Assembly (NCBI GenBank): GCA_934229395.1
Contig: CAKQDL010000022.1
Coordinates: forward strand, 1-28,441
Source of the DNA: an uncultured Peptococcaceae bacterium
GTDB lineage: Bacteria; Bacillota; Peptococcia; Peptococcales; Peptococcaceae
DNA length: 28,441 nt
Direction of reading: 5' to 3'
Part shown: one piece after another, positions 22,759 to 28,441 of the stretch
Position numbering within the stretch: the stretch's first letter is position 1
Layout of the letters: every line of letters begins with the position of its first letter
Made by a program: the position numbers and the translations under genes
The notes under the pieces: generated by a model
Told to the model about the DNA's origin: nothing
The model's input: only the letters and a program-made list of their open reading frames with translations
Databases searched by the model: none

Positions 22759-23799
22759 TTAACGAATAAATGAGCGCGGAATTGTTAAATCTTTAAATAA
22801 AGCCACGCAATAGTTATCGGTCATTCCCGAAATATAATCCGCCACAGCGCGCTCGCGCCCTTCTCGTTCGCTCACCGTTCTATAAAATTCTGGCAAGGTA
22901 TCAATGTGCTTCATAAAATGCTCAAACAAAAATTCTACAATAAAACTAGCGCGTTCACGCTCCAAAGAACACACACGGCCCTGATAGACCTCGTCAAACA
23001 TAAAGGAACGCAGGCCCCTAAGCGCCTTGTCAATATCCGGACTAAAGGCCAGCACACGCTCGCCCTCAAAATCATCTGCCAAAATTTTTTGCCCCTGGGC
23101 AATCATATCGTTGACTAGGATGGTGATGCGCTCGCTGAGGTTGTTGCCCAAAACGCTGGTGTATTCTTTTGGCAAATCATCCTCGGTAAAAATATTGGCA
23201 CGAATGGTATCGTCAATATCGTGCTGCACATAGGCAATTTTGTCGCTAAAGCGAATGATTTGTCCTTCAATGGTTGCTGCATGGGTGGTGCTGTGAGAGT
23301 AGCCACTGTGGTGGAGCACCCCGTCCAAAACCTCCCACGACAAGTTGAGCCCTCGCACCTCGCCATGCTTTTCAATTTTAGAAAGCACACGCACGCTGTT
23401 CACATTGTGCTTAAAACCGTTTGGCATACACTGGTTCAAAATGGTTTCACCACAGTGAGCAAAGGGCGTATGGCCAACATCATGCGCCAGTGCAATGGCC
23501 TCAATTAAATCACAGTTCAAGTTAAGGGCGCGACCGATGGTTTTGGCAATTTGATTGACCTCTAAGGTGTGGGTCAACCGCGTTCTATAGTGGTCATTAC
23601 CTGGAGAGATATAAACCTGCGTTTTATGCTTGAGTCTGCGAAACGCCTTGGAGTGAATCACACGGTCGCGGTCGCGCATATAAATGGTGCGCACCTCATC
23701 CTCTGTTTCCTCGTGTGCGCGCCCACGGCTCTCACTTGCCAGAGCTGCATAAGGCGAAAACATCATTTTTTCTTGGGCTTCAATCATTTCTCGAATCAT
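22759..23799 (-). CDS. dgt: dNTP triphosphohydrolase (dGTPase-like HD protein)
   Basis: A 346-residue HD-domain enzyme that hydrolyses deoxynucleoside triphosphates to nucleoside and tripolyphosphate, helping to control dNTP pools. Visible motifs are SKAFRRLKHKTQVY, RLTHTLEVNQIAKTIGRAL (metal His), ALAHDVGHTPFAHCGE (HD), and IRFSDKIAYVQHDIDD (metal Asp). ATG 23799 follows AAAGGCGGTGG. The longer frame from 23832 starts inside the -10 box of the likely promoter. In Clostridia-type genomes this gene often lies next to dnaG-rpoD. Whether it is dGTP-specific or acts on several dNTPs cannot be told. Confidence 0.93.
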   Translation of the reverse strand: MIREMIEAQEKMMFSPYAALASESRGRAHEETEDEVRTIYMRDRDRVIHSKAFRRLKHKTQVYISPGNDHYRTRLTHTLEVNQIAKTIGRALNLNCDLIEAIALAHDVGHTPFAHCGETILNQCMPNGFKHNVNSVRVLSKIEKHGEVRGLNLSWEVLDGVLHHSGYSHSTTHAATIEGQIIRFSDKIAYVQHDIDDTIRANIFTEDDLPKEYTSVLGNNLSERITILVNDMIAQGQKILADDFEGERVLAFSPDIDKALRGLRSFMFDEVYQGRVCSLERERASFIVEFLFEHFMKHIDTLPEFYRTVSEREGRERAVADYISGMTDNYCVALFKDLTIPRSFIR

Positions 23800-23827
23800 A
23801 CAACCACCGCCTTTTATTGTTGCTTTC

Positions 23828-23856
23828 ATCATACCGCAAAGCTCTATATTTTTGAA
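23828..23856 (-). promoter_or_regulatory. Probable promoter of dgt
   Basis: On the minus strand, TTCAAA (23851-23856), a 17-bp spacer and TATGAT (23828-23833) lie directly after the ppdK terminator. Initiation near 23821 leaves about 22 nt before ATG 23799. The -35 is moderate. Confidence 0.5.
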
Positions 23857-23857
23857 T

Positions 23858-23888
23858 AGAAAAAGCGCCCCTCACAATAGAGGAGCGC
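23858..23888 (-). terminator. Terminator of the ccpN-ppsR-ppdK operon
   Basis: On the minus strand, GCGCTCCTC and GAGGGGCGC (plus 23880-23888 and 23865-23873) form a 9-bp stem with one wobble and a 6-nt loop, followed by TTTTTCTATT. It lies about 20 nt after the ppdK stop. Confidence 0.88.
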
Positions 23889-23910
23889 CAAATATTGTTT
23901 TTATCAGCTA

Positions 23911-26568
23911 TTAGCCGCGTGGATGCTTGATTTGTGCTTGAGCAGCAGCCACACGTGCGATAGGCACGCGGAATGGGGAGCAGCTAACGAAGGTGAGGCC
24001 TGCTTCATGGCAGAATTCGATGGAGCTAGGTTCGCCACCGTGTTCACCGCAAATACCAAAGGTCAATGCTTCCTTCACAGCGCGACCATTGCGTACAGCG
24101 TGTTCAACCAAGAAACCGACAGCCTTTCTATCGAGAACGGCAAACGGATTGTCCTTGAGGATTTTCTTTTCTAGATAGGTTGGCATGAACTTACCTTCAG
24201 CGTCGTCACGGGAGAAGCCCAAAGTGGTTTGAGTCAAGTCGTTGGTACCGAAGGTGAAGAAGTCGCAATGTGGAGCGATTTCATCAATGAGCAAGCAGGC
24301 GCGAGGCAATTCGAGCATAGCACCAACCTTGTAAGGAATTTCAATGCCTTGTTCTTGCATGACAGCACGAGCAACATCTTCGATTTCAGCGCGAAGAAGT
24401 TCAACTTCCTTAGGATCAATAACAAGTGGAATTTCGATTTCTACGTGAATGTCCTTGCCTTCTTTGATGAGCTGAGCAGTTGCTTGCAAAATAGCGCGTG
24501 CCTGCATTCTGTAGATATCAGGGAAGGATACGCCAAGACGGCAGCCACGATGACCGAGCATTGGGTTCATTTCATGAAGTGCGCGTACCTTCTTGAGGAG
24601 CTCTTCCTTTTCTTCAATCACTTCGGCAGCACCACCGGTGTGCTTAAGGTCATTGATTTCGAGCATGAGCTTTTCCATGTTAGGAAGGAATTCGTGTAGT
24701 GGTGGGTCCAAAAGACGAATGGTGGTAGGTAGGCCCTGCATAGAATCGAGAATACCGTAGAAGTCACCTTGTTGGAAAGTGAGGAGCTTTTCAAGTGGCG
24801 CCTTGCGCGCTTCTGCGTTTTCTGCAAGAATCATTTCTTGAACGATTGGAAGACGTTCCACTTCCATAAACATATGTTCAGTTCTGCAAAGGCCAATACC
24901 AGTAGCACCAAATTCACGTGCCTTCTTTGCATCACGAGGGTTATCCGCATTGGCATGAACACCAAGGCCATTCTTTTCAGTGATTTCGCTGCACCATGCA
25001 AGGATTTGTTGGAAATCGTCGCTGAGTTCTGGTGGAATAACTGGCACTTCACCGAGAATAACGTGACCAGTAGAACCATCGATGGTGATGATATCGTCCT
25101 TTTTGAGGGTGATATCGCCAACATAGATGATTTCCTTATCGCTATCGAGCTTGAGGGCGTCGCAACCGCAAACGCAGCAACGGCCCATACCACGAGCAAC
25201 AACAGCAGCGTGACTGGTCATACCGCCACGGCTGGTGAGAACGCCTTGTGCTGTAACAATACCGTGAATGTCATCTGGTGTGGTTTCGTTACGAACAAGG
25301 ATGACCTTTTCGCCAAGGTTGCCACGGGTTTCTGCTTCATCAGCAGTAAATACAATGTGACCACTGGCTGCCCCTGGAGATGCAGGAAGACCGGTAGCAA
25401 TAATGTTGAGCTCAGCCTTAGGGTCAATGCTTGGGTGGAGCAATTGATCGAGTTGAGCAGGATCAATACGCATTACAGCGGTATCACGATCAATGATACC
25501 TTCCTTAAACATATCTACAGCGCAACGAACTGCAGCAGCAGTGGTACGCTTTGCATTACGGGTTTGGAGAATAAAGAGCTTGCCATTTTCGATGGTGAAT
25601 TCAATATCCTGCATATCTTTGTAATGGTTTTCTAGAAGATGGCAGGTTTCAGTGAATTGCTTGAAGGCTTCAGGCAATTCATTTTCAAGACGGGTGATAT
25701 GTTGAGGGGTACGAATACCAGCAACTACGTCTTCACCTTGTGCATTGATGAGATATTCACCATAGAGTTCCTTCACGCCAGTTGCAGGGTTGCGGGTAAA
25801 GGCAACACCAGTACCACTTGTTGCGCCCATGTTACCAAATACCATGGATTGAACGTTTACAGCGGTACCAATATCATCTGGAATCTTATTGATACGACGA
25901 TATACGATAGCGCGGTTGTTGCCCCAAGATTCAAATACAGCAGTGATAGCAAGCACGAGCTGTTCCTTAGGATCTTGTGGAAATTCAACACCTTTTTCAC
26001 GTTGAACAAGGCCCTTATAAAGCTCAATCAATTCCTTCAAGCTATCTGCAGTAAGCTCAAAGTCATCCTTAATGCCTTGTGCACCCTTGATGCGTTCAAT
26101 GATGTTGTCGAACTTATAGGAGTCTACGCCCATAACAACGTTGGAGTACATTTGAATAAAACGACGATAGCAGTCAAGGGCAAAACGTTCGTCACCAGTG
26201 AGTGCAGCAAAGCCCTTCACAGTTTCATCGTTCAAGCCAAGGTTGAGGACAGTGTCCATCATCCCAGGCATGGAAATAGCAGCACCAGAACGCACAGAAA
26301 CCAAAAGTGGGTTCTTTTCGTCGCCAAACTTTTTACCAGTTTCTGCTTCTAATTTTGCCAAAGCTTCCCAAACTTCGTCGAGCAAGCCTTCAGGAAGGTT
26401 ACGACCAGCAGTAAAGAATTCATTGCAAGCTTCAGTTGTAATGGTAAAGCCCTGTGGAACAGGAAGACCAATCTTTGTCATTTCAGCAAGGTTAGCGCCT
26501 TTACCACCGAGAAGTGCACGCATATCCTTATTACCTTCGCTAAACAAGTATACAAATTTCTTATCCAA
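23911..26568 (-). CDS. ppdK: Pyruvate, phosphate dikinase
   Basis: PPDK interconverts pyruvate + ATP + Pi with phosphoenolpyruvate + AMP + PPi; in anaerobes it serves gluconeogenesis or PPi-dependent glycolysis. It is 885 residues from the chosen start, matching the family. The N-terminal ATP-grasp domain begins KKFVYLFSEGN and includes GGKGANLAEM. The central phosphohistidine domain has GGMTSHAAVVARGMG with catalytic H453 and T451, the regulatory Thr targeted by PpsR. The C-terminal PEP/pyruvate TIM barrel has GIGLCRTEHMF, FTFGTNDLTQTTLGFSRDD and FGICGEHGG. The open frame continues 26 codons upstream, but TTG 26568 has GAGGAG nine bases before it and is where family similarity begins. It overlaps ppsR by eight bases, suggesting coupling. 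Confidence 0.97.
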   Translation of the reverse strand: MDKKFVYLFSEGNKDMRALLGGKGANLAEMTKIGLPVPQGFTITTEACNEFFTAGRNLPEGLLDEVWEALAKLEAETGKKFGDEKNPLLVSVRSGAAISMPGMMDTVLNLGLNDETVKGFAALTGDERFALDCYRRFIQMYSNVVMGVDSYKFDNIIERIKGAQGIKDDFELTADSLKELIELYKGLVQREKGVEFPQDPKEQLVLAITAVFESWGNNRAIVYRRINKIPDDIGTAVNVQSMVFGNMGATSGTGVAFTRNPATGVKELYGEYLINAQGEDVVAGIRTPQHITRLENELPEAFKQFTETCHLLENHYKDMQDIEFTIENGKLFILQTRNAKRTTAAAVRCAVDMFKEGIIDRDTAVMRIDPAQLDQLLHPSIDPKAELNIIATGLPASPGAASGHIVFTADEAETRGNLGEKVILVRNETTPDDIHGIVTAQGVLTSRGGMTSHAAVVARGMGRCCVCGCDALKLDSDKEIIYVGDITLKKDDIITIDGSTGHVILGEVPVIPPELSDDFQQILAWCSEITEKNGLGVHANADNPRDAKKAREFGATGIGLCRTEHMFMEVERLPIVQEMILAENAEARKAPLEKLLTFQQGDFYGILDSMQGLPTTIRLLDPPLHEFLPNMEKLMLEINDLKHTGGAAEVIEEKEELLKKVRALHEMNPMLGHRGCRLGVSFPDIYRMQARAILQATAQLIKEGKDIHVEIEIPLVIDPKEVELLRAEIEDVARAVMQEQGIEIPYKVGAMLELPRACLLIDEIAPHCDFFTFGTNDLTQTTLGFSRDDAEGKFMPTYLEKKILKDNPFAVLDRKAVGFLVEHAVRNGRAVKEALTFGICGEHGGEPSSIEFCHEAGLTFVSCSPFRVPIARVAAAQAQIKHPRG

Positions 26569-27394
26569 TGATACTCTCTCCTCTATCATAATAGATTTGC
26601 AAAATAACATTTGCAGTTTCTTCAACAGCCTTATGTGTAACGTCAATCACCGGACAACCAACGCGCTTCATAATGCCTTCAGCATAATCAAGCTCATCCA
26701 AGATTCTACCCAAATTTGTGTAGTCCGTAGGGCTTGCAACACCTAAGCCGCGCACACGCTCCGTACGAATTTCACCCAAAATATCAGGTTGAATGGTAAG
26801 ACCGATGATTTTGTTTTTTGGAATTTCAAAAAGCTTATCGTTCACACGAACCTCCGGCACCAACGGCACATTAGCCACCTTGATACCGCGATAAGCCAAA
26901 TACATAGAAAGTGGCGTCTTCGACGTTCTAGAAACGCCAATAAGCACCAAGTCTGCATTGCTGATACCAGTTACATCCTTGCCATCGTCAAACTTGATGG
27001 CAAATTCCATTGCTTCAATCTTTTTGAAATAGCTTTCATCCATTCTTTGAATCAGCCCCGGTCTGCCCGCTGGCTTCATGCCAGTTGCACCCTCTAGCGC
27101 CTTGAACGGATATTCGAGAACGTCTACATACTGAATACCATGCGATTTGCAATATTCCTCCACGTAACGGCGCAACTCCTCCACCACGAGAGTGAAAAAT
27201 AAAATGCTGTTCTTAGGATTAATTTGTTGCAAAACCTCAGTAATGTAACGTTCATCTTCAACAAAAGGGATATGCTTGTAGGAAACTTCAACACCTGGAA
27301 ATTGGTTGGCAGCTGCACGCGCAACGTATTGCGCCGTTTCACCGAGCGAGTCTGAAAAAATATAGATCGCAATTCTTTGCACTTGTTCCATCAT
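26561..27394 (-). CDS. ppsR: Pyruvate,phosphate dikinase regulatory protein (bifunctional kinase/phosphorylase)
   Basis: A 277-residue DUF299/PSRP family protein (YqfL in B. subtilis). Family members inactivate PPDK by ADP-dependent phosphorylation of an active-site-loop Thr and reactivate it by Pi-dependent dephosphorylation. The ADP-binding P-loop is GVSRTSKT (153-160), followed by PLSMYLAYRGIKVANVPL. The N-terminus RIAIYIFSDSLGETAQYVARA is typical. The target gene ppdK follows directly, which confirms PPDK rather than PEP synthase as substrate. The ATG overlaps the ccpN stop (ATGA); a second ATG follows immediately. Confidence 0.96.
   Translation of the reverse strand: MMEQVQRIAIYIFSDSLGETAQYVARAAANQFPGVEVSYKHIPFVEDERYITEVLQQINPKNSILFFTLVVEELRRYVEEYCKSHGIQYVDVLEYPFKALEGATGMKPAGRPGLIQRMDESYFKKIEAMEFAIKFDDGKDVTGISNADLVLIGVSRTSKTPLSMYLAYRGIKVANVPLVPEVRVNDKLFEIPKNKIIGLTIQPDILGEIRTERVRGLGVASPTDYTNLGRILDELDYAEGIMKRVGCPVIDVTHKAVEETANVILQIYYDRGESIIG
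26578..26583 (-). promoter_or_regulatory. Ribosome site that fixes the ppdK TTG start
   Basis: GAGGAG on the minus strand lies nine bases before TTG 26568, within the last codons of ppsR. The upstream in-frame ATGs (26589, 26646) lie before this site and lack their own. Confidence 0.7.
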
Positions 27395-28032
27395 ACATCT
27401 TCTCCTGCGTAACCGTAGCCAATATCAACAAAAGCACGAACAACATTGGTTTTTGTAAATCGGCCCATGACCTCATATTGGTCCTCGCCAACTTTTTTCA
27501 CAACAGGCATACCATCAATTTCATGCAAAATCAGCTTTTGAGCAGCACTCCATAAGCTTTCATCCGAGGTTGTCATAATCAAGTTTGGCATGCGTGTCAT
27601 AATCACACTCACTGGAACCTTGTGCATATCCGTGTTACCAACAGCAAGCTTAAGCAAGTCCTTTCTAGAAAGGACCCCTTCTAAAAAACCTTGCTCATTA
27701 ACAATAAAGAGCGTGCCAATATTGTTTATAAAGAGTGCAACAAGTGCATCATAGGCAGAAGCTTTTTCATTCACTACAACAGGCATACTTTGGTAATCAT
27801 GGACCGACATTTGAATCATCTTCATATAAATGTCATAGCCCTGTCTGGACTCACTGTAGCAATACCCCACACGAGGTCTTGCTTCCAGTACACCCAGCTG
27901 TGTCAAAAAAGTCAAATCAGAGCGCAGAGAAGCGCGTGTGGTTTCCATTAGCGCCGCGATTTTATCGCCCGTAATGGGACTTTGCGTTTTCACAATATCC
28001 AGAATCTGAAGCTGTTTTTCACTGAATCGAAT
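27391..28032 (-). CDS. ccpN: CcpN-like transcriptional repressor (HTH plus two CBS domains)
   Basis: A 213-residue protein with an N-terminal winged helix (about 5-60; ILDIVKTQSPITGDKIAALM, TTRASLRSDLTFLTQLG, LEARPRVGYCYS) and two CBS domains (about 75-205). This is the build of CcpN, which represses gluconeogenic genes when glucose is present and senses the ATP/ADP state. The family length is about 210. The open frame begins with GTG 28065, but the promoter would initiate near 28061, so that codon is not transcribed. A strong AAAGGAGG lies inside the frame and points to ATT 28032 as start (then CGA TTC AGT). It is first in the operon with ppsR and ppdK. The ATT start is inferred. Confidence 0.92.
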   Translation of the reverse strand: MRFSEKQLQILDIVKTQSPITGDKIAALMETTRASLRSDLTFLTQLGVLEARPRVGYCYSESRQGYDIYMKMIQMSVHDYQSMPVVVNEKASAYDALVALFINNIGTLFIVNEQGFLEGVLSRKDLLKLAVGNTDMHKVPVSVIMTRMPNLIMTTSDESLWSAAQKLILHEIDGMPVVKKVGEDQYEVMGRFTKTNVVRAFVDIGYGYAGEDV

Positions 28033-28041
28033 AAGACTTCT

Positions 28042-28049
28042 CCTCCTTT
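28042..28049 (-). promoter_or_regulatory. Strong ribosome site pointing to an ATT start
   Basis: AAAGGAGG on the minus strand ends nine bases before ATT 28032. No in-frame ATG, GTG or TTG lies at a usable distance downstream, and the only upstream one (GTG 28065) precedes the site. Confidence 0.65.
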
Positions 28050-28067
28050 CGACTACTGTATGCACTT

Positions 28068-28096
28068 ATTATGACGCACAATATTCAAATTTGCAA
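28068..28096 (-). promoter_or_regulatory. Promoter of ccpN-ppsR-ppdK
   Basis: On the minus strand, TTGCAA (28091-28096), a 17-bp spacer and CATAAT (28068-28073). Initiation is expected near 28061, giving a leader of about 29 nt to the ATT start. Confidence 0.65.
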
Positions 28097-28130
28097 CACA
28101 AAAATATGATTGCCGTGTAATTTTTTTATA

Positions 28131-28142
28131 ATTAGTACTAAT
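28131..28142. promoter_or_regulatory. 12-bp palindrome upstream of the ccpN promoter
   Basis: ATTAGTACTAAT is a perfect palindrome in an A/T-rich stretch centred about 75 bp upstream of the expected transcription start. It could be an operator; no known consensus is matched. Confidence 0.25.
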
Positions 28143-28158
28143 AATTGCTTATTCCGTG

Positions 28159-28183
28159 GCTAACGTCGTGTTCATACATCTTA
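28159..28183. repeat. 25-bp direct repeat, copy 1
   Basis: GCTAACGTCGTGTTCATACATCTTA (positions 28159-28183) matches copy 2 at 21 of 25 positions, including GTGTTCA and ACATCTTA. It lies upstream of the ccpN promoter. Confidence 0.6.
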
Positions 28184-28200
28184 TGATTGTTCATTGCCTA

Positions 28201-28225
28201 GCTCGCGTAGTGTTCAGACATCTTA
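28201..28225. repeat. 25-bp direct repeat, copy 2
   Basis: This copy starts exactly 42 bp from copy 1, about four helical turns, so a protein bound to both would sit on the same DNA face. The most conserved part, read on the minus strand, is TAAGATGTnTGAACAC. Confidence 0.6.
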
Positions 28226-28261
28226 AAAAAAGAGCCGCAGGCAGCATACCACCCACAGCTC
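28225..28261 (-). terminator. Second terminator downstream of tRNA-Asn
   Basis: On the minus strand, the arms at 28249-28261 and 28232-28244 form a 13-position stem (several G-U pairs) with loop TATG, followed by seven T residues. It would end a transcript coming from the 28262-28334 segment or any read-through from tRNA-Asn. Confidence 0.75.
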
Positions 28262-28334
28262 CAAAATCGGCACAGAGGTCTTGCCCTGCCACCACGATAC
28301 ACGTTGACGCTTAAAGTTTCATTAAAAATGTAAT
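28262..28334 (-). ncRNA. Candidate structured RNA segment between two terminators
   Basis: The segment lies between the tRNA-Asn terminator and the terminator at 28225-28261. It has no reading frame of note and is more G/C-rich than the A/T-rich DNA nearby. It can fold locally (GGCA...TGCC around an AGG/CCT pair). No clear promoter is seen, so it may be a processed tRNA trailer rather than an independent RNA. Confidence 0.25.
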
Positions 28335-28362
28335 AAAAAAGCCGACACATTACTGTATCGGC
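28335..28362 (-). terminator. Terminator of tRNA-Asn
   Basis: On the minus strand, GCCGATACA and TGTGTCGGC (plus 28354-28362 and 28341-28349) form a 9-bp stem with one wobble and a 4-nt loop, followed by TTTTTTATTA. It begins six bases after the tRNA 3' end. Confidence 0.88.
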
Positions 28363-28368
28363 CTTTTA

Positions 28369-28441
28369 CTCCCCGAACTGGGCTCGAACCAGTGACATCA
28401 TGATTAACAGTCATGCGCTCTACCGACTGAGCTATCGAGGA
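28369..28441 (-). tRNA. tRNA-Asn (anticodon GUU)
   Basis: The 73-nt cloverleaf is complete and its 5' end falls on the last base of the window. It has acceptor TCCTCGA/TCGGGGA (one G-U), D stem GCTC/GAGC, anticodon stem CATGA/TCATG with loop CTGTTAA, T stem ACTGG/CCAGT with TTCGAGC, and discriminator G as expected for Asn. CCA is not encoded. Its promoter, and any further tRNAs, lie outside the window. Confidence 0.96.

Noticed and set aside
24769..26352. Two long plus-strand open frames opposite ppdK
   Set aside because: Both are mirrored by the strongly conserved PPDK frame and have no recognisable motifs or start signals.
28262..28334. SRP RNA, 6S RNA or tmRNA in the tRNA-Asn downstream segment
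   Set aside because: The SRP RNA apical tetraloop/GGAAG motif, the 6S central bubble and tmRNA features are not visible; the segment is too short for 6S or tmRNA.
1..28441. CRISPR array, insertion sequence, prophage or defence island
   Set aside because: No regular short repeats, transposase, phage or toxin-antitoxin genes are present; coding is continuous housekeeping on one strand.

Overview
The window is a chromosomal housekeeping region of a low-to-mid GC member of the Bacillota (Firmicutes). This rests on CodY, a CcpN-type repressor, a MecA-like adaptor, YlxM-Ffh, YlqD, and the dprA-topA-trmFO-xerC-hslVU-codY gene order. A dGTPase-type gene next to dnaG-rpoD, pyruvate,phosphate dikinase with its regulator, and an amidase with copper-amine-oxidase-like N-terminal modules suggest an anaerobic Clostridia or Negativicutes lineage rather than Bacilli. 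I cannot name a genus. All 26 protein genes and both tRNAs lie on the minus strand, so transcription runs from high to low coordinates. No plus-strand gene, mobile element or CRISPR array is supported.

In the direction of transcription the layout starts with tRNA-Asn (GUU) at the window edge and its terminator. A second terminator follows, with a structured, non-coding stretch between the two. Next is a tight operon ccpN-like > ppsR > ppdK (28.0-23.9 kb). It encodes a repressor, a kinase/phosphorylase and the PPDK enzyme that the latter regulates. A dgt-type gene with its own promoter follows, then dnaG-rpoD (macromolecular synthesis genes). A tRNA with anticodon CAU has a promoter that overlaps the rpoD stop codon.

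After a strong terminator come tsaE-tsaB-rimI-tsaD (t6A37 tRNA modification), a MecA-like adaptor gene and nth (15.6-19.5 kb). The next block is the classical Firmicutes run dprA-topA-trmFO-xerC-hslV-hslU-codY (7.3-15.5 kb): DNA uptake or recombination, supercoiling, tRNA methylation, dimer resolution, proteolysis and a global nutrient regulator. An uncharacterised zinc-ribbon, single-pass membrane protein follows from an extended -10 promoter. Then comes the SRP/ribosome block ylxM-ffh-rpsP-khpA-ylqD-rimM-trmD (2.4-6.3 kb), driven by a near-consensus promoter. The window ends with a cold-shock protein gene that has a long structured leader, and a secreted N-acetylmuramoyl-L-alanine amidase.

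The protein content is conventional. The less usual signals are regulatory: a probable ATT start codon for the ccpN-like gene; 25-bp direct repeats spaced 42 bp apart upstream of it; a structured segment between two terminators next to tRNA-Asn; a 48-nt hairpin in the csp leader with a cre-like site over its promoter; and terminators placed directly in front of tsaE and ylqD inside otherwise continuous gene runs. Several start codons were moved downstream of the longest reading frame because promoters or Shine-Dalgarno (SD) sites exclude the upstream choice.
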